NCBI RefSeq assembly: GCF_001424835.1
Contig: NZ_LMCQ01000002.1
Location: 90,156-154,155 of the forward strand
Length of the DNA: 64,000 bases
Direction of reading: 5' to 3'
Source of the DNA: Variovorax sp. Root318D1
GTDB taxonomy: Bacteria; Pseudomonadota; Gammaproteobacteria; Burkholderiales; Burkholderiaceae_C
Shown here: positions 12,427 to 24,468 of the stretch, one piece after another
How positions within the stretch are numbered: the first letter of the stretch is position 1
Layout: every line of letters begins with the position of its first letter
Translations under genes and position numbers: made by a program
Notes under the pieces: generated by a model
Database searches by the model: none
What the model was told of the DNA's origin: nothing
Seen by the model: the letters and a program-made list of their open reading frames with translations, nothing else

Positions 12427-13469
12427 AGTCGGCCGAGGCACTCGAACGCGCGATCACCGAGCCGGATGGCATGGTGCAGCGCCGCGCCATCGCCAAGGCG
12501 ATCACGCTGCTCGAATCCACCCGCGCCGACCATCGCGTTCAGGCCGACAAACTGCTCACCGCCCTGTTGCCGCGCACCGGCAACTCCTTTCGGCTCGGCA
12601 TCTCGGGTGTGCCGGGCGTCGGAAAATCGACCTTCATCGAAACGCTGGGGCTGTTGCTGATTGGCAAGGGCCACCGCGTGGCGGTGCTCACCATCGATCC
12701 ATCGTCCACCGTGTCGGGTGGCTCCATCCTGGGCGACAAGACGCGCATGGAGCGGCTCTCGGTGCACGAGCGCGCCTACATTCGGCCCAGCCCGTCGAGC
12801 GGCACGCTCGGCGGCGTGGCCGAGAAGACGCGCGAAGCCATGCTGGTGTGCGAGGCCGCGGGCTACGACGTCGTGATCGTCGAAACCGTGGGCGTGGGCC
12901 AGAGCGAAACCGCCGTGGCCGGCATGACCGACATGTTCGTGCTGATGCAGCTGCCCAATGCGGGCGACGATCTGCAGGCCATCAAGAAAGGCGTGATGGA
13001 GCTGGCTGATCTCGTGGTCATCAACAAGGCCGACATCGACAAGGATGCCGCCACGCGCGCGCAGGCGCAGATCACCTCTGCATTGCGCCTGTTCGGCCAC
13101 CAGGGCAATCCAGACCATGCGCATGCGGTGCATGACGCGCACAGCGGCGCGGAGATCCGTTTCTGGCTACCCAGGGTGCTGCAGCTCAGCGCGCTGGCTG
13201 GCACCGGCGTCGATGCATTCTGGGATGCCGTCACGCAGTTCAGGCAACTGCAGACCGCCAATGGCAAGCTCGACAAGCGGCGCGAAAAACAGGCCACGGC
13301 GTGGATGTGGGAACGCATCGACGCCGGCTTGAAGCAGGCGTTCAGGCAGCATGCACAGGTGCGCGAACTGCTGCCTCAACTCACTCAGCAGGTGGCAGAG
13401 GGCTCGCTGCCCGCATCGACGGCGGCACGCCAGCTGCTTGCGGCGGCGGCCATCACCGCCAGGCCATGA
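12420..13469 (+). CDS. meaB: MeaB/ArgK-type GTPase chaperone of methylmalonyl-CoA mutase
   Basis: 349 residues. It is a G3E-family GTPase that protects and reloads the B12 cofactor of methylmalonyl-CoA mutase. Walker A (GVPGVGKST) is at residues 63-71. [30 protein letters not shown] and the guanine-specific NKAD follow in the family order. The gene is three positions after the mutase gene's promoter, in the same run, as usual. It starts at GTG 12420 inside the end of the GNAT gene with GGAGGG just upstream, suggesting translational coupling. The length is close to the roughly 330-residue family norm. Confidence 0.95.
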   Translation: MLKSAEALERAITEPDGMVQRRAIAKAITLLESTRADHRVQADKLLTALLPRTGNSFRLGISGVPGVGKSTFIETLGLLLIGKGHRVAVLTIDPSSTVSGGSILGDKTRMERLSVHERAYIRPSPSSGTLGGVAEKTREAMLVCEAAGYDVVIVETVGVGQSETAVAGMTDMFVLMQLPNAGDDLQAIKKGVMELADLVVINKADIDKDAATRAQAQITSALRLFGHQGNPDHAHAVHDAHSGAEIRFWLPRVLQLSALAGTGVDAFWDAVTQFRQLQTANGKLDKRREKQATAWMWERIDAGLKQAFRQHAQVRELLPQLTQQVAEGSLPASTAARQLLAAAAITARP

Positions 13470-13509
13470 CGGCCGACACAATTCAGGACCACAGCTTCGG
13501 AAGCACACC

Positions 13510-15054
<1,545 letters not shown>

Positions 15055-15071
15055 GGACGCAGGACAACAAT

Positions 15072-17120
15072 ATGTTCAAAAAAATCCTGATCGCCAACCG
15101 CGGTGAGATCGCGTGTCGAGTGATCCAGACCGCAAAAAAGATGGGCATCCTCACGGTCGCCGTCTATTCCGACGCCGACAAGGAAGCCCGCCACGTCGAG
15201 CTGGCCGATGAGGCCGTTCACATCGGCGCAGCGCCCAGCCGCGAGAGCTACCTGCAAGCCGACCGCATCATTGCGGCCTGCAAGCAGACCGGCGCCGAGG
15301 CGGTGCATCCGGGCTACGGCTTCCTGTCGGAGAACGAAGCCTTTGCGCGCAAGGTCGAGGAAGAGGGCATTGCCTTTATCGGGCCCAAGCACTATTCGAT
15401 CGCGGCGATGGGCGACAAGATCGCCTCGAAGAAGCTCGCGAATGAAGCCAAGGTCAACACCATTCCGGGTTGGAACGATGCCATCGAAACGGCCGAGCGC
15501 GCGGTCGAGATCGCCAAGGACATCGGCTATCCCGTGATGATCAAGGCGTCGGCCGGCGGCGGCGGCAAAGGGCTGCGCGTTGCCTACGACGACAAGGAAG
15601 CGTTCGAGGGCTTTACCTCGTGCCGCAACGAGGCGCTGAACAGCTTCGGCGACGACCGCGTGTTCATCGAAAAATTCGTCGAGGAGCCGCGCCACATCGA
15701 GATCCAGGTGCTGGGCGATTCGCATGGCAACGTCATCTACCTGAACGAGCGCGAATGCTCGATCCAGCGCCGGCACCAGAAGGTGATCGAGGAGGCGCCG
15801 TCGCCCTTCATCTCCGACGCGACGCGCAAGGCAATGGGCGAGCAGGCGGTGCAGTTGGCCAAGGCTGTGAAGTACCAAAGCGCGGGTACCGTGGAGTTCG
15901 TGGTCGGCAAGGACCAGAGCTTTTATTTCCTGGAGATGAACACGCGGCTGCAGGTGGAGCATCCGGTGACCGAGTGCATCACCGGGCTCGACCTGGTCGA
16001 GCTGATGATCCGCGTCGCGGCGGGCGAAGAGCTGCCGCTCACGCAGGCCGAGGTGAAGCGCAATGGATGGGCCATCGAGTGCCGCGTCAATGCCGAAGAT
16101 CCGTTCCGCAATTTTCTGCCTTCGACCGGCCGGTTGGTGAAGTTCCAGCCGCCTGCCGAGACCATGTTTGCCAGCGATACCGGGCACCTGAACGGCGTGC
16201 GCGTGGACACCGGCGTGTACGACGGCGGCGAGATCCCGATGTACTACGACTCGATGATCGCCAAGCTCATCGTGCACGGCAAGGACCGGCAGCATGCGAT
16301 TGCGCGGATGCGCGAGGCGCTCAATGGCTTCGTGATCCGCGGCATCAGCAGCAACATTCCGTTCCAGGCGGCGCTGCTCGCGCACCCGAAGTTCGTGGCG
16401 GGCGACTTCAACACCGGCTTCATCGCCGAACACTATGGCAAGGGCTTCCATGCCGAAGACGTGCCGCACGCCGATCCGTCGTTCCTGATTGCGCTCGCGG
16501 CCTATGTGCACCGCCGCTACCGCGCGCGCGCCTCGGGCATCAGCGGCCAACTCGAAGGCCATGGCGTGAAGGTGGGCGAGCAGTTTGTGGTGGTGGAGCT
16601 GGGGCCCGAGGGCAAGCATGTACACCACCCTGTGTCGGTGACCGACTTCCACGGCAAGACCGGCGCCAGCGCCGTGGCCGTGGGCGGCAAGAGCTACAAG
16701 ATCGACAGCGGCTTCGCACTCGGCGCTGTCCGCGTGCAGGGTATGGTCAACGACCGGCCTTTTACCGCGCAAGTGGAGCGCGGCGCGGGCAGGAACCCGC
16801 TGGCGCTGCGCGTGTCGCACGACGGCACGCAGGTCGAGGCGATGGTGCTTTCGCCCCGGGGCGCGCGCCTGCTCGAACTGATGCCCTACAAGGCACCGCC
16901 GGACCTGAGCAAGTTCCTCATGTCGCCGATGCCGGGCTTGCTGGTCGAGGTGTCGGTGCAGCCGGGCCAGCAGGTGCGTGCCGGCGAAAAGCTGGCCGTG
17001 ATCGAGGCCATGAAAATGGAGAACGTACTGTTCGCCACGCAAGACGGCGTGGTGGGCAAGATTTCGGCCAACAAGGGCGAGTCGCTCGCGGTCGATCAAA
17101 TTATTCTGGAGTTTGAATAA
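15072..17120 (+). CDS. pccA: Propionyl-CoA carboxylase alpha subunit (biotin carboxylase + BCCP)
   Basis: 682 residues. The N-terminal biotin carboxylase domain starts [18 protein letters not shown] and has the ATP-grasp glycine loop [13 protein letters not shown] and the HIEIQVLGD and [11 protein letters not shown] motifs. A BT linker domain occupies about 470-610. The C-terminal biotinyl domain carries AMKMEN with the biotinylated Lys at about 648, 34 residues from the end as usual. It carboxylates biotin using ATP and bicarbonate. ATG 15072 is used; it directly follows pccB. BioB, which makes biotin, is encoded next. Confidence 0.97.
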   Translation: MFKKILIANRGEIACRVIQTAKKMGILTVAVYSDADKEARHVELADEAVHIGAAPSRESYLQADRIIAACKQTGAEAVHPGYGFLSENEAFARKVEEEGIAFIGPKHYSIAAMGDKIASKKLANEAKVNTIPGWNDAIETAERAVEIAKDIGYPVMIKASAGGGGKGLRVAYDDKEAFEGFTSCRNEALNSFGDDRVFIEKFVEEPRHIEIQVLGDSHGNVIYLNERECSIQRRHQKVIEEAPSPFISDATRKAMGEQAVQLAKAVKYQSAGTVEFVVGKDQSFYFLEMNTRLQVEHPVTECITGLDLVELMIRVAAGEELPLTQAEVKRNGWAIECRVNAEDPFRNFLPSTGRLVKFQPPAETMFASDTGHLNGVRVDTGVYDGGEIPMYYDSMIAKLIVHGKDRQHAIARMREALNGFVIRGISSNIPFQAALLAHPKFVAGDFNTGFIAEHYGKGFHAEDVPHADPSFLIALAAYVHRRYRARASGISGQLEGHGVKVGEQFVVVELGPEGKHVHHPVSVTDFHGKTGASAVAVGGKSYKIDSGFALGAVRVQGMVNDRPFTAQVERGAGRNPLALRVSHDGTQVEAMVLSPRGARLLELMPYKAPPDLSKFLMSPMPGLLVEVSVQPGQQVRAGEKLAVIEAMKMENVLFATQDGVVGKISANKGESLAVDQIILEFE

Positions 17121-17124
17121 AGCT

Positions 17125-17214
17125 CACCCCCAGGCTTCGCGCACTTCGTGTCGCTTCTCCAACCCCCTTCCGGGGGCAACACCTGCGGCCCGGCGAAGCC
17201 GGTTCCGCGGTGTT
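17125..17214. repeat. Dispersed intergenic repeat with GC hairpin, copy between pccA and bioB
   Basis: The element contains CACTTCGTGT, then a hairpin CCCCC-TTCC-GGGGG, then CGGCCCGGCGAAGCCGG. The same order of parts (CACTTTGTGT, CCCCC hairpin GGGGG, CGGCCCGGC) is seen at 29532-29609, and its left 23 bases recur inverted at 8972-8994. The layout resembles REP-type extragenic elements common in Comamonadaceae. It fills most of the gap before bioB. Confidence 0.65.
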
Positions 17215-17260
17215 TCCCGAACAGTCAACGCTTCGGGCACTTACGAAAGATTTCATTGAT

Positions 17261-18310
17261 ATGACGACCTCCGATCTTTTTTTTGAAGCGCCCATCTCGG
17301 CGCCTGTCACGCTGCACCGGCCCGCAAAGCCGGTGACGCCGCAAGGCCCTTGGTCGGTCGAGGCGATCCAGGCGCTGCTCGACAAGCCGCTGATGGATTT
17401 GCTGTTCGAAGCGCAGACGGTGCATCGCGAGCATTTTCCCGAGGGCGACATCGAACTGGCGACGCTCCTTTCGGTCAAGACCGGCGGCTGCCCCGAGAAC
17501 TGCGGCTACTGCCCGCAATCGGCTGAGTTCGACACTGGCGTAAAGGCGCAGAAGCTCATGGAGGTCGACGAGGTGGTGCGCGCTGCGCAGGCCGCCAAGG
17601 ACGCCGGCGCCACGCGTTTCTGCATGGGCGCCGCATGGCGCGCGCCGAAGGACCGCGACGTGGAGAAGGTGGCCGTGCTGGTTGAAGCGGTGAAAGGCCT
17701 CGGCCTGCAGACCTGCGCCACGCTCGGCATGCTGGAGCCGCACCATGCGCACCAGCTCAAGGCCGCGGGCCTGGACTACTACAACCACAACCTTGATACC
17801 GCGCCCGAGTACTACACCGACATCGTCGATACGCGCACCTACCAGGACCGACTCGACACGCTGGCCCACGTGCGCAGCGCCGGCATCAGCGTGTGCTGCG
17901 GCGGCATCGTCGGCATGGGCGAGCAGCCGGTGCACCGCGCGGGCCTCATCGCGCAACTGGCCAACTTGAATCCGTACCCGGAGTCGGTGCCGATCAACAG
18001 CCTGGTGCGCGTGCCGGGCACGCCGCTGGCCGATTCGGAGCCGGTCGATCCGTTCGACTTCGTGCGCATGATCGCCGTGGCGCGCATCACGATGCCGACC
18101 GCGCGCGTGCGGCTTTCGGCAGGTCGCCAGCAGATGGGTGACGCCGTGCAGGCACTGTGCTTCATGGCGGGCGCCAACTCCATCTTCTACGGCGACAAGC
18201 TGCTGGTCACCGGCAACCCCGACGTGGAGGCCGACGTGCAGCTGCTGCGCAAGCTGGGGCTAGAGGCGCGCCGGACCACCGCCACCGAAGAAGCAGGGGC
18301 CTGCGCATGA
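17261..18310 (+). CDS. bioB: Biotin synthase
   Basis: A 349-residue radical-SAM enzyme that inserts sulfur into dethiobiotin. The 4Fe-4S radical-SAM Cys are at about 77, 81 and 84 ([13 protein letters not shown]). [12 protein letters not shown] and the [11 protein letters not shown] stretch are typical of BioB, and [31 protein letters not shown] gives the C-terminal 2Fe-2S Arg motif. I start at ATG 17261; codons upstream fall in the repeat. It is not with other bio genes but next to the biotin enzyme PCC. Its stop overlaps the start of the VOC gene (ATGA). Confidence 0.97.
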   Translation: MTTSDLFFEAPISAPVTLHRPAKPVTPQGPWSVEAIQALLDKPLMDLLFEAQTVHREHFPEGDIELATLLSVKTGGCPENCGYCPQSAEFDTGVKAQKLMEVDEVVRAAQAAKDAGATRFCMGAAWRAPKDRDVEKVAVLVEAVKGLGLQTCATLGMLEPHHAHQLKAAGLDYYNHNLDTAPEYYTDIVDTRTYQDRLDTLAHVRSAGISVCCGGIVGMGEQPVHRAGLIAQLANLNPYPESVPINSLVRVPGTPLADSEPVDPFDFVRMIAVARITMPTARVRLSAGRQQMGDAVQALCFMAGANSIFYGDKLLVTGNPDVEADVQLLRKLGLEARRTTATEEAGACA

Positions 18311-18795
18311 CGGCCGCGGCGCGTCCCTTCAAGGTGCTGGGCATCCAGCAGATCGCCATCGGCGGGACGGACAAGCTGCGGCTGCAAAAGCTCTGGGTCG
18401 ACATGCTGGGGCTCGAAGTCACGGGCACCTTCAAGAGCGAACGCGAGAACGTTGACGAAGACATCTGTTCGATGGGCAGTGGCCCGTTCAAGGTCGAGGT
18501 CGACCTGATGCAGCCGCTCGATCCTGAGAAGAAGCCGGCGGTGCACACCACGCCGCTCAACCACGTGGGCCTTTGGATCGACGACCTGCCAAAGGCCGTC
18601 GAATGGCTCACCGCGCAGGGCGTGCGCTTTGCGCCTGGCGGCATCCGCAAGGGCGCGGCCGGCTTCGACATCTGCTTTCTGCATCCGAAGGCGAACGACG
18701 AGTTTCCGATCGCGGGCGAGGGCGTGCTCATTGAGATGGTGCAGGCGCCGCCCGAAGTGGTGACGGCCTTCAGCGCCCTGGCCGCTACGCGTTGA
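18307..18795 (+). CDS. VOC-family protein, possible methylmalonyl-CoA epimerase
   Basis: 162 residues with two VOC (glyoxalase-fold) modules: one from [12 protein letters not shown] and one from [23 protein letters not shown]. The ending [16 protein letters not shown] then [10 protein letters not shown] resembles methylmalonyl-CoA epimerase (FLHPK, then GVLIELV). Two metal ligands of that family are clear, His in LNHVG and Glu in LIEM. The first ligand His appears replaced by Gln (IQQIAI) and the second site by Asp (VDLMQPLD). The epimerase is otherwise missing from this propionate cluster. The start overlaps the bioB stop. The alternative is an uncharacterised glyoxalase-like enzyme. Confidence 0.75.
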   Translation: MTAAARPFKVLGIQQIAIGGTDKLRLQKLWVDMLGLEVTGTFKSERENVDEDICSMGSGPFKVEVDLMQPLDPEKKPAVHTTPLNHVGLWIDDLPKAVEWLTAQGVRFAPGGIRKGAAGFDICFLHPKANDEFPIAGEGVLIEMVQAPPEVVTAFSALAATR

Positions 18796-19282
18796 GCACC
18801 TTCTTGATCGGCGGCTTCACGTCGGAGCGCTGAGGCGGCAGCATCGGCTGGTGCTCGCGCGCCGGGTTCAGGATGATTGAGGTCGCCGTTTCGGTGAGGA
18901 TGCAGAACTTGGTGACCACCGCATCGAGATGGCTCACGTCGATGACCGCAATCTCGAGAATCCAGCTGTCGTCTCCGGTCACGTTGTAGGCATTGACGCA
19001 CTCTGGCGTCTGCTGAACCAGTTCGACTACGCGCGCGTAGTCGGCGCGGCCCACGCGGATGATGGCGCGAATGCCATAGCCCAGCTTGCCGAGATTGACC
19101 GTGGCGCGATAGCCGCTGATCACGCCTGCGGCCTCCAGTTTTTTCACGCGCTCGGTTACGGCCGGCTGGCTCAGGTGCACGCGGCGACCGAGCTCGGCCA
19201 TGGTGAGCCGCGCGTCGCCCTGCAATTCGGCCAGGATGCGCGTGTCGTGGGCATCGAGTGCGGGGTTCAAGGGGAAGTCCAT
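18785..19282 (-). CDS. Lrp/AsnC-family transcriptional regulator
   Basis: 165 residues. The N-terminal helix-turn-helix ([47 protein letters not shown]) is a textbook Lrp domain. The RAM/AsnC ligand domain follows, with [19 protein letters not shown] as the effector-binding strand. Such proteins form octamers and respond to amino acids. It is divergent from an EamA exporter gene, its likely target. Its 3' end overlaps the VOC gene by 11 bases in convergent orientation. Confidence 0.93.
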   Translation of the reverse strand: MDFPLNPALDAHDTRILAELQGDARLTMAELGRRVHLSQPAVTERVKKLEAAGVISGYRATVNLGKLGYGIRAIIRVGRADYARVVELVQQTPECVNAYNVTGDDSWILEIAVIDVSHLDAVVTKFCILTETATSIILNPAREHQPMLPPQRSDVKPPIKKVLNA

Positions 19283-19397
19283 AAAACTCCTTTAAATCGA
19301 CGGTGCAAGACACCTAGAACCGTGAATTGTGCATGGCCGCGGGAGGATCGCTTTCATACCATCGATGGCGTTCCAATACCAACAAGACTGACGTCGC

Positions 19398-20315
19398 ATG
19401 CCTACTCTTGCATCCCCCGCCCAAGCCGCGCACGGTTCCGTACGCGGTTCGCTGCCGCCGCTGCTGTGGCTTTGCCTGGCTGCCACGTGGGTGGTCTGGG
19501 GCTCGACTTATCTCGCGATCAAGTACGCGCTGATCAGCTTTGCGCCTTTTCTTCAGATGGGCTCGCGCTTCCTGTTCGCGGGCGTGCTGCTTGCCGCGTG
19601 GATGCGCTGGCGCGGCGCGGACTGGCCATCGCGCCTGCAATGGCGCAATGCCCTGGTCGTCGGCTCGCTGATGCTCGGCGGAGGCATGGGCGGAACCGCT
19701 CATGCCGAAGTGTCCATCGGCTCCGGGCTGGTGGTGGCCTTCATTGCGGTCGTGCCGCTGCTGATCGCGCTGCTGAACCTCATCTGGGGCGTGAAGCCGA
19801 CGCGGCTCGAAGCCACGGGCATTGCGCTCGGCCTCGTCGGCGTGCTGATGCTGACGCAGGGGAGCGGCTTCCAGTCATCGCCGGCGGGCCTCGTCGCGAT
19901 TTCCATCGCGTGCGTCTGCTGGTCGATGGGCAGCGTGCTGAGCCAGCGCAGCCTGCCGCTTGCGCCAGGAGCGATGGGCTTTGCCAGCGAGATGATCTGC
20001 GGCGGCGTGGTGCTGCTGGTGCTGTCGGTAATTTCCGGCGAGCAACTCGTGTGGCCGCCGCAGCCCGAGGCTGCTGCGGCCTGGCTGTATCTCGTGGTGT
20101 TTGGCTCGCTGATCGCGTTCAACGCTTATATGGTGCTGCTCGCCAAGGCGCCGGCTGCGCTGGCCGCGAGCTACACCTTCGTCAACCCGGTGATCGCAAT
20201 GCTGCTGGGCGTGTGGATTGCGAACGAGACCGTGACGCACTTCGAGTGGTATGCCGTGGCCATCATCTTGGCCGGCGTGCTGCTGTTGCTCTTCAAGCGC
20301 CCGCAGAAGGGCTGA
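19398..20315 (+). CDS. EamA/DMT-family transporter (YedA-like)
   Basis: 305 residues with ten predicted hydrophobic helices in two EamA repeats. The first repeat starts LWLCLAATWVVWGSTYLAIKYAL, the second AISIACVCWSMGSVLSQRSLP. The WGSTY motif and the C-terminal positive KRPQKG are typical of YedA/RhaT-type inner-membrane exporters of amino acids or metabolites. It is divergent from an Lrp-type regulator; the short palindrome CCATCGATGG (19359-19368) lies in the intergenic region and could be its operator. The substrate cannot be told from sequence. Confidence 0.9.
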   Translation: MPTLASPAQAAHGSVRGSLPPLLWLCLAATWVVWGSTYLAIKYALISFAPFLQMGSRFLFAGVLLAAWMRWRGADWPSRLQWRNALVVGSLMLGGGMGGTAHAEVSIGSGLVVAFIAVVPLLIALLNLIWGVKPTRLEATGIALGLVGVLMLTQGSGFQSSPAGLVAISIACVCWSMGSVLSQRSLPLAPGAMGFASEMICGGVVLLVLSVISGEQLVWPPQPEAAAAWLYLVVFGSLIAFNAYMVLLAKAPAALAASYTFVNPVIAMLLGVWIANETVTHFEWYAVAIILAGVLLLLFKRPQKG

Positions 20316-20328
20316 GCCCGCGCGCGGC

Positions 20329-20967
20329 TCAGGTGCCCGGACGGCGCCAGAAGGCAAGCGTGGCCGCCAGCAGCCACATGCCCGCCGCGCAGCTGCGGTT
20401 CAGCACCTTGAGGCCACGGCGCGACAGCAAGCGCACGGCCTGCGTTCCGGCGGCCGCATAGGCGAGCATCACGAAGGTGTCGAGTACCACGAAGATCGCC
20501 CCCAGCAACAGGTATTGCGTACCCTGCGGCTTGGCAATGTCGATGAACTGCGGCAGAAAGGCCGCGAAGAACAGCACCGTCTTGGGGTTGGACAGCGCCA
20601 CGAGCAGGCTGCGCATGAGTGCAACGCGGCCGTGCGGGCGAACCTCGATGGCCGACTTGGCCAGCGCCGTGCCGAGGTCGGTCGCCTCGCTGCGCCACAG
20701 CTTGATGCCGAGCCAGACCAGGTAGGCGACACCGGCCACGCGGATTGCGTTGAAGAGCAGCTCCGATGCGGCGAGCAGCGAACCGAGCCCGAGCGCGACC
20801 ACCGCGATCAGCGTGACGCTGCCGAGCGACGCGCCGGCAATGCCCCAGCTCGCGCGGCGCATGCCGCCGTCGATGCCGTTGGACAGCGCCAGCAGCATCG
20901 TGGGCCCGGGAATCACCGCCAGTGCCAGCGAGGCGACGGCGTAGATCAGCAGTGTGTCGAGTGTCAT
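20329..20967 (-). CDS. LysE/RhtB-family amino-acid exporter
   Basis: 212 residues, about six membrane helices. The N-terminus [26 protein letters not shown] carries the family PGP motif, and [24 protein letters not shown] is the second LysE signature. The family exports amino acids such as lysine, homoserine or threonine. Its start overlaps the stop of the RnfB-like gene by 4 bases (ATGA), making it the last gene of a coupled phaZ-rnfB-lysE set on the minus strand. Confidence 0.92.
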   Translation of the reverse strand: MTLDTLLIYAVASLALAVIPGPTMLLALSNGIDGGMRRASWGIAGASLGSVTLIAVVALGLGSLLAASELLFNAIRVAGVAYLVWLGIKLWRSEATDLGTALAKSAIEVRPHGRVALMRSLLVALSNPKTVLFFAAFLPQFIDIAKPQGTQYLLLGAIFVVLDTFVMLAYAAAGTQAVRLLSRRGLKVLNRSCAAGMWLLAATLAFWRRPGT

Positions 20968-21596
20968 GGCTTGGGGGCGGGTGGACGTTGTTGCGAGGCG
21001 GCGCGGGCACGCGCCAGAGCGGCTTCGACGATGGATCGCTTGCGCGTGTCGGCAGTTTGCGGTTCAGCGATCGGGGCCGGTTCGTTGGCTTGCAGCTTGT
21101 CGACACGGCGATGCTCGCCATGCAGCTTGTAGCGTTGCAGAGCGGCTTCTGCCTGCGCTTCTGACCAGGCTTGCCAGCCGGTGCGGCCGGGCGTCTCGAC
21201 CTCGAGCGAAATGCAATCGACGGGGCAGACAGGAATGCAAAGCTCGCAGCCCGTGCAGTGCGCTTCGATCACGGTGTGCATGCGCTTGTTGATGCCGACG
21301 ATGGCATCGGTCGGGCAGGCGTCCAGGCAGAGCGTGCAGCCGATGCACCACGCTTCGTCGATGACGGCCATGGCGCGCGGGCCTTCGGTGCCGAACTGCG
21401 AATCGAGCGGGAGCGGCTCGCGGCCTGTCAGCCGTGCCAGCCTGGCGATGCCTTCGGCTCCGCCAGGAGGGCATTGGTTGATGTTGGCGGCGCCATCGGC
21501 CACCGCCTGGGCATATCCGGCGCAATCAGGGTAGCCGCAACGTGTGCACTGCGTCTGGGGCAGTGCACTGTGGATGCGTGCGGCCAGCCCGATCAC
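20964..21596 (-). CDS. rnfB: RnfB-like electron-transport iron-sulfur protein
   Basis: 210 residues. It starts with the RnfB 4Fe-4S domain ([14 protein letters not shown], then NQCPPGG). Two bacterial ferredoxin clusters follow ([16 protein letters not shown] and [16 protein letters not shown]). A Lys/Arg/Ala-rich tail ends the protein. RnfB/RsxB normally passes electrons in a membrane Rnf complex, but no other rnf gene is nearby, and the hydrophobic anchor at the N-terminus is missing or very short ([14 protein letters not shown]). This soluble, solitary form is common in Burkholderiales. It is coupled by ATGA overlaps to phaZ upstream and to lysE downstream. Confidence 0.88.
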   Translation of the reverse strand: MIGLAARIHSALPQTQCTRCGYPDCAGYAQAVADGAANINQCPPGGAEGIARLARLTGREPLPLDSQFGTEGPRAMAVIDEAWCIGCTLCLDACPTDAIVGINKRMHTVIEAHCTGCELCIPVCPVDCISLEVETPGRTGWQAWSEAQAEAALQRYKLHGEHRRVDKLQANEPAPIAEPQTADTRKRSIVEAALARARAASQQRPPAPKP

Positions 21597-23008
21597 TTCC
21601 TGCGTGCCGCGGGCTTCTTCACGGCGGCGACTGCCACCGCTTTCTTGGCTGCGACATTCTTCCTGGCCGCAACGGCAGGCGTGCTCCGGCCCGGCTTGAT
21701 CCGGTCTTCGGCCGGCAGGGTCTCGCGGGCATCACTGCGCCGCTGGGGCTGGTCGTGCGCGGCGATGAACTTCTGCATCTTGGGGTAGACCAGATCGCGC
21801 CAGCGGCGGCCGCTGAAGATGCCGTAGTGGCCCGCGCCCTTGACTTCGTAATGTTCGCGCTGCGCGTTGTCGATGCCGGTGCACAGGCTGTGCGCGGCCT
21901 CGGTTTGGCCCGAACCCGAGATGTCGTCGAGCTCGCCCTCGACGGTGAGCAGGGCCGTGGAGTGGATGTCTTGCGGGCGCACGCGCTCGATCTGGCCCTT
22001 GGGGTTCTTGACGTCCCAGGTACCGTTGACGAGTTCGAAATCCTGGAACACGACGCGAATGGTGTCCAGGTAGTAATCGGCGTCCATGTCGAGCACGGCG
22101 TTGTACTCGTCGTAGAACTTGCGATGGGCCTCGGCGCTGGCGTCGTCGCCCTTGATCAGGTCCTTGAAATAGTCGTAGTGGCTGGTGGCGTGGCGGTCGG
22201 GGTTCATGGCCACGAAACCCGTGTGCTGCAGGAAGCCCGGGTACACGCGGCGACCTTCACCCGGGAAGCCCTGCGGCACGCGGTAGATCACGTTGTTCTC
22301 GAACCACTCGAAGCTCTTGTTCATCGCGAGGTTGTTCACCGCGGTGGGCGACTTGCGCGCGTCGATGGGGCCGCCCATCATCGTCATGGTGAGCGGCAGC
22401 TGCTCGCCGCGGCTCGCCATGAGCGACACGGCAGCAAGCACCGGCACAGTGGGCTGGCACACGCTCACCACGTGGCAGTTGCCGTATTCGGCCTGCAGGC
22501 GGCGGATGAACTCCTGCACGTAGTTGATGTAATCGTCGAGGTGGAACTCGCCTTCGGACAGTGGCACGAGGCGTGCGTTCTTCCAATCGGTGATGTAGAC
22601 CTTGTGGTCTTGCAGCATGGTGCGCACGGTGTCGCGCAGCAGCGTGGCGTAGTGGCCCGACAGCGGTGCCACGACCAGCACCACGGGCTGGCTCTTGAGG
22701 GTCTTGAGGATGTGCGGCTCGTCGGTGAAGCGCTTGAAGCGGCGCAGCTCGCAGAACGGCTTGTCGAGCTCGACGGCCTCCTGGATGACCACGTCTTCGC
22801 CCTCGACCTTCACGGACTTGATGTTGAACTCGGGCTTTTCGTAATCCTTGCCCAGCCGATAGAGCAGGTCGTAACCCGCTGCCATGCGCTGGGCCATGGG
22901 GGCTTGTCCCCAGACGGCACCTTGGCCGAAGAGCTTGGACGCCGCTTGCGCGAAGTCCGAAAACGGCTCCATCAAGGAACGCTGGGCTTCGTAGAGTTGG
23001 TAGAGCAT
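21593..23008 (-). CDS. phaZ: Intracellular polyhydroxyalkanoate depolymerase
   Basis: 471 residues. It hydrolyses stored polyhydroxybutyrate granules. The sequence matches the Cupriavidus PhaZ1 type, in which the nucleophile is Cys rather than Ser: Cys184 in [11 protein letters not shown] His in [15 protein letters not shown] near the C-terminus probably completes the triad. The last 30 residues are unusual, Lys/Ala-rich ([17 protein letters not shown]), resembling DNA- or granule-binding tails. A small palindrome TTGC-GGT-GCAA (23030-23040) lies about 22 bases before the start. The stop overlaps the start of rnfB. Confidence 0.93.
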   Translation of the reverse strand: MLYQLYEAQRSLMEPFSDFAQAASKLFGQGAVWGQAPMAQRMAAGYDLLYRLGKDYEKPEFNIKSVKVEGEDVVIQEAVELDKPFCELRRFKRFTDEPHILKTLKSQPVVLVVAPLSGHYATLLRDTVRTMLQDHKVYITDWKNARLVPLSEGEFHLDDYINYVQEFIRRLQAEYGNCHVVSVCQPTVPVLAAVSLMASRGEQLPLTMTMMGGPIDARKSPTAVNNLAMNKSFEWFENNVIYRVPQGFPGEGRRVYPGFLQHTGFVAMNPDRHATSHYDYFKDLIKGDDASAEAHRKFYDEYNAVLDMDADYYLDTIRVVFQDFELVNGTWDVKNPKGQIERVRPQDIHSTALLTVEGELDDISGSGQTEAAHSLCTGIDNAQREHYEVKGAGHYGIFSGRRWRDLVYPKMQKFIAAHDQPQRRSDARETLPAEDRIKPGRSTPAVAARKNVAAKKAVAVAAVKKPAARRK

Positions 23009-23166
23009 CGCTGGTGTTTGAGTGGAATGTTGCGGTGCAATATATCAGCGCCATGGGCACCGCGCAGCGGGCCTTACCCGTACGTAGATCCCGCTGCGGG
23101 GCGCTTATTTCTCATCAAATGTGAAGGAATGTCAGCTAATGAAATTCCCCCACATTTTCCTGACAA

Positions 23167-24363
23167 TCAGATGACTTTGGCGATCGAAGCGCAGACGTAG
23201 TCGATGTTCTTGCTGTTGAGCGCGGCCACGCACATGCGGCCGGTGTCGGTGCCGTACACGCCGAATTCATTGCGCAGGCGCACCATCTGGTCCTTGCTGA
23301 GGCCCGAGTAGCTGAACATGCCGATCTGCGTGGTGATGAAGCTCATGTCTTCCTTTACACCGGCGGCCTTGAGGCCGTCGACCAGCTTCTGGCGCATGGC
23401 CTTGATGCGCACGCGCATTTCGCCGAGTTCCTTTTCCCACAGGGCGCGAAGCTCTGGGTTGCCGAGCACCGCGGCCACCACGGCACCGCCGTGGATCGGC
23501 GGGTTGCTGTAGTTGGTGCGGATCGCGATCTTCAGCTGCGACAGCACGCGGCCGGCTTCTTCCTTGCTTTCGCACAGCACCGACAGGGCGCCCACGCGCT
23601 CGCCGTACAGGCTGAAGCTCTTCGAGAACGAGGTCGAGACGAAGAAGGTCAGGCCGGCGTTGACGAACTTGGCAACCGCGGCGCCGTCTTCCTTGAGGCC
23701 GTAGCCGAAGCCCTGGTAGGCCATGTCGAGGAAGGGGACGAGATTCTTGGCCTTGACGGCGGCGACGACCTGGTCCCACTGCTCGGACGTGATGTCGTAG
23801 CCGGTCGGGTTGTGGCAGCAGGCGTGCAGCACGACGATGGTGCCGGCCGGCGCCGCATTCAGGGCGGAGAGCATGCCGTCGAAGTTGATGCCGCGCTTGG
23901 CTGCGTCGTAGTAGGGGTAGCTTTCGACTTCGAAGCCCGCGTTGGTAAACAGCGCGCGGTGGTTTTCCCAGCTCGGGTCGCTGATCAGCACCTTGGCGTT
24001 GGGGTTGAGCTTCTTGAGAAAGTCGGCGCCGACCTTGAGGCCGCCGGTGCCGCCGATGGCCTGGATCGTGGCCACGCGGCCCGACTGCACGGGTTCGCTG
24101 TCGACGCCGAAGACCAGGCCCTTGACTGCGTTGTCGTAGGCAACGATGCCGTCGATGGGCAGGTAGCCGCGAGCCGAGGGGGCTTTCATCATGTTCTGTT
24201 CGGCGGCCTGCACGCACTGGAGCAGGGGCAGCTTGCCGTTGTCGTCGTAATAAACGCCGACGCCGAGGTTGACCTTGTTGGGGTTGGTGTCGGCTGCAAA
24301 TTGCTCGTTGAGGCCGAGGATCGGGTCGCGCGGTGCCATTTCGACCGCGGTGAACATAGACAT
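23167..24363 (-). CDS. Aromatic/aspartate aminotransferase
   Basis: 398 residues, a fold-type I PLP aminotransferase of the AspC/TyrB group. The PLP Lys is 248 in [22 protein letters not shown] holds the cofactor-binding Asn, and the C-terminal Arg lies in [10 protein letters not shown]. It interconverts aspartate or aromatic amino acids with their keto acids. I chose ATG 24363 ([20 protein letters not shown]), the family N-terminus, with AAGGA upstream. The open frame runs on for 700 codons antisense to uvrB, but that part is not this gene. It is divergent from uvrB, with 105 bases between. Confidence 0.94.
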   Translation of the reverse strand: MSMFTAVEMAPRDPILGLNEQFAADTNPNKVNLGVGVYYDDNGKLPLLQCVQAAEQNMMKAPSARGYLPIDGIVAYDNAVKGLVFGVDSEPVQSGRVATIQAIGGTGGLKVGADFLKKLNPNAKVLISDPSWENHRALFTNAGFEVESYPYYDAAKRGINFDGMLSALNAAPAGTIVVLHACCHNPTGYDITSEQWDQVVAAVKAKNLVPFLDMAYQGFGYGLKEDGAAVAKFVNAGLTFFVSTSFSKSFSLYGERVGALSVLCESKEEAGRVLSQLKIAIRTNYSNPPIHGGAVVAAVLGNPELRALWEKELGEMRVRIKAMRQKLVDGLKAAGVKEDMSFITTQIGMFSYSGLSKDQMVRLRNEFGVYGTDTGRMCVAALNSKNIDYVCASIAKVI

Positions 24364-24468
24364 GGAAAGGTCCTTTGGATGAAAGCTTCGCTGGCAACCG
24401 GAGGAGGCTTTATCCTTTCCGGTTGCCTTGAATTTTACCGGCGCTACCGCCACCTGTCGGGAACAGCC

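Noticed and set aside
24454..24466. CTGT-N5-ACAG before uvrB as a LexA box
   Set aside because: LexA sites in beta- and gammaproteobacteria need an 8-base spacer (CTGT-N8-ACAG). This one has 5 and sits inside the ribosome-binding region.
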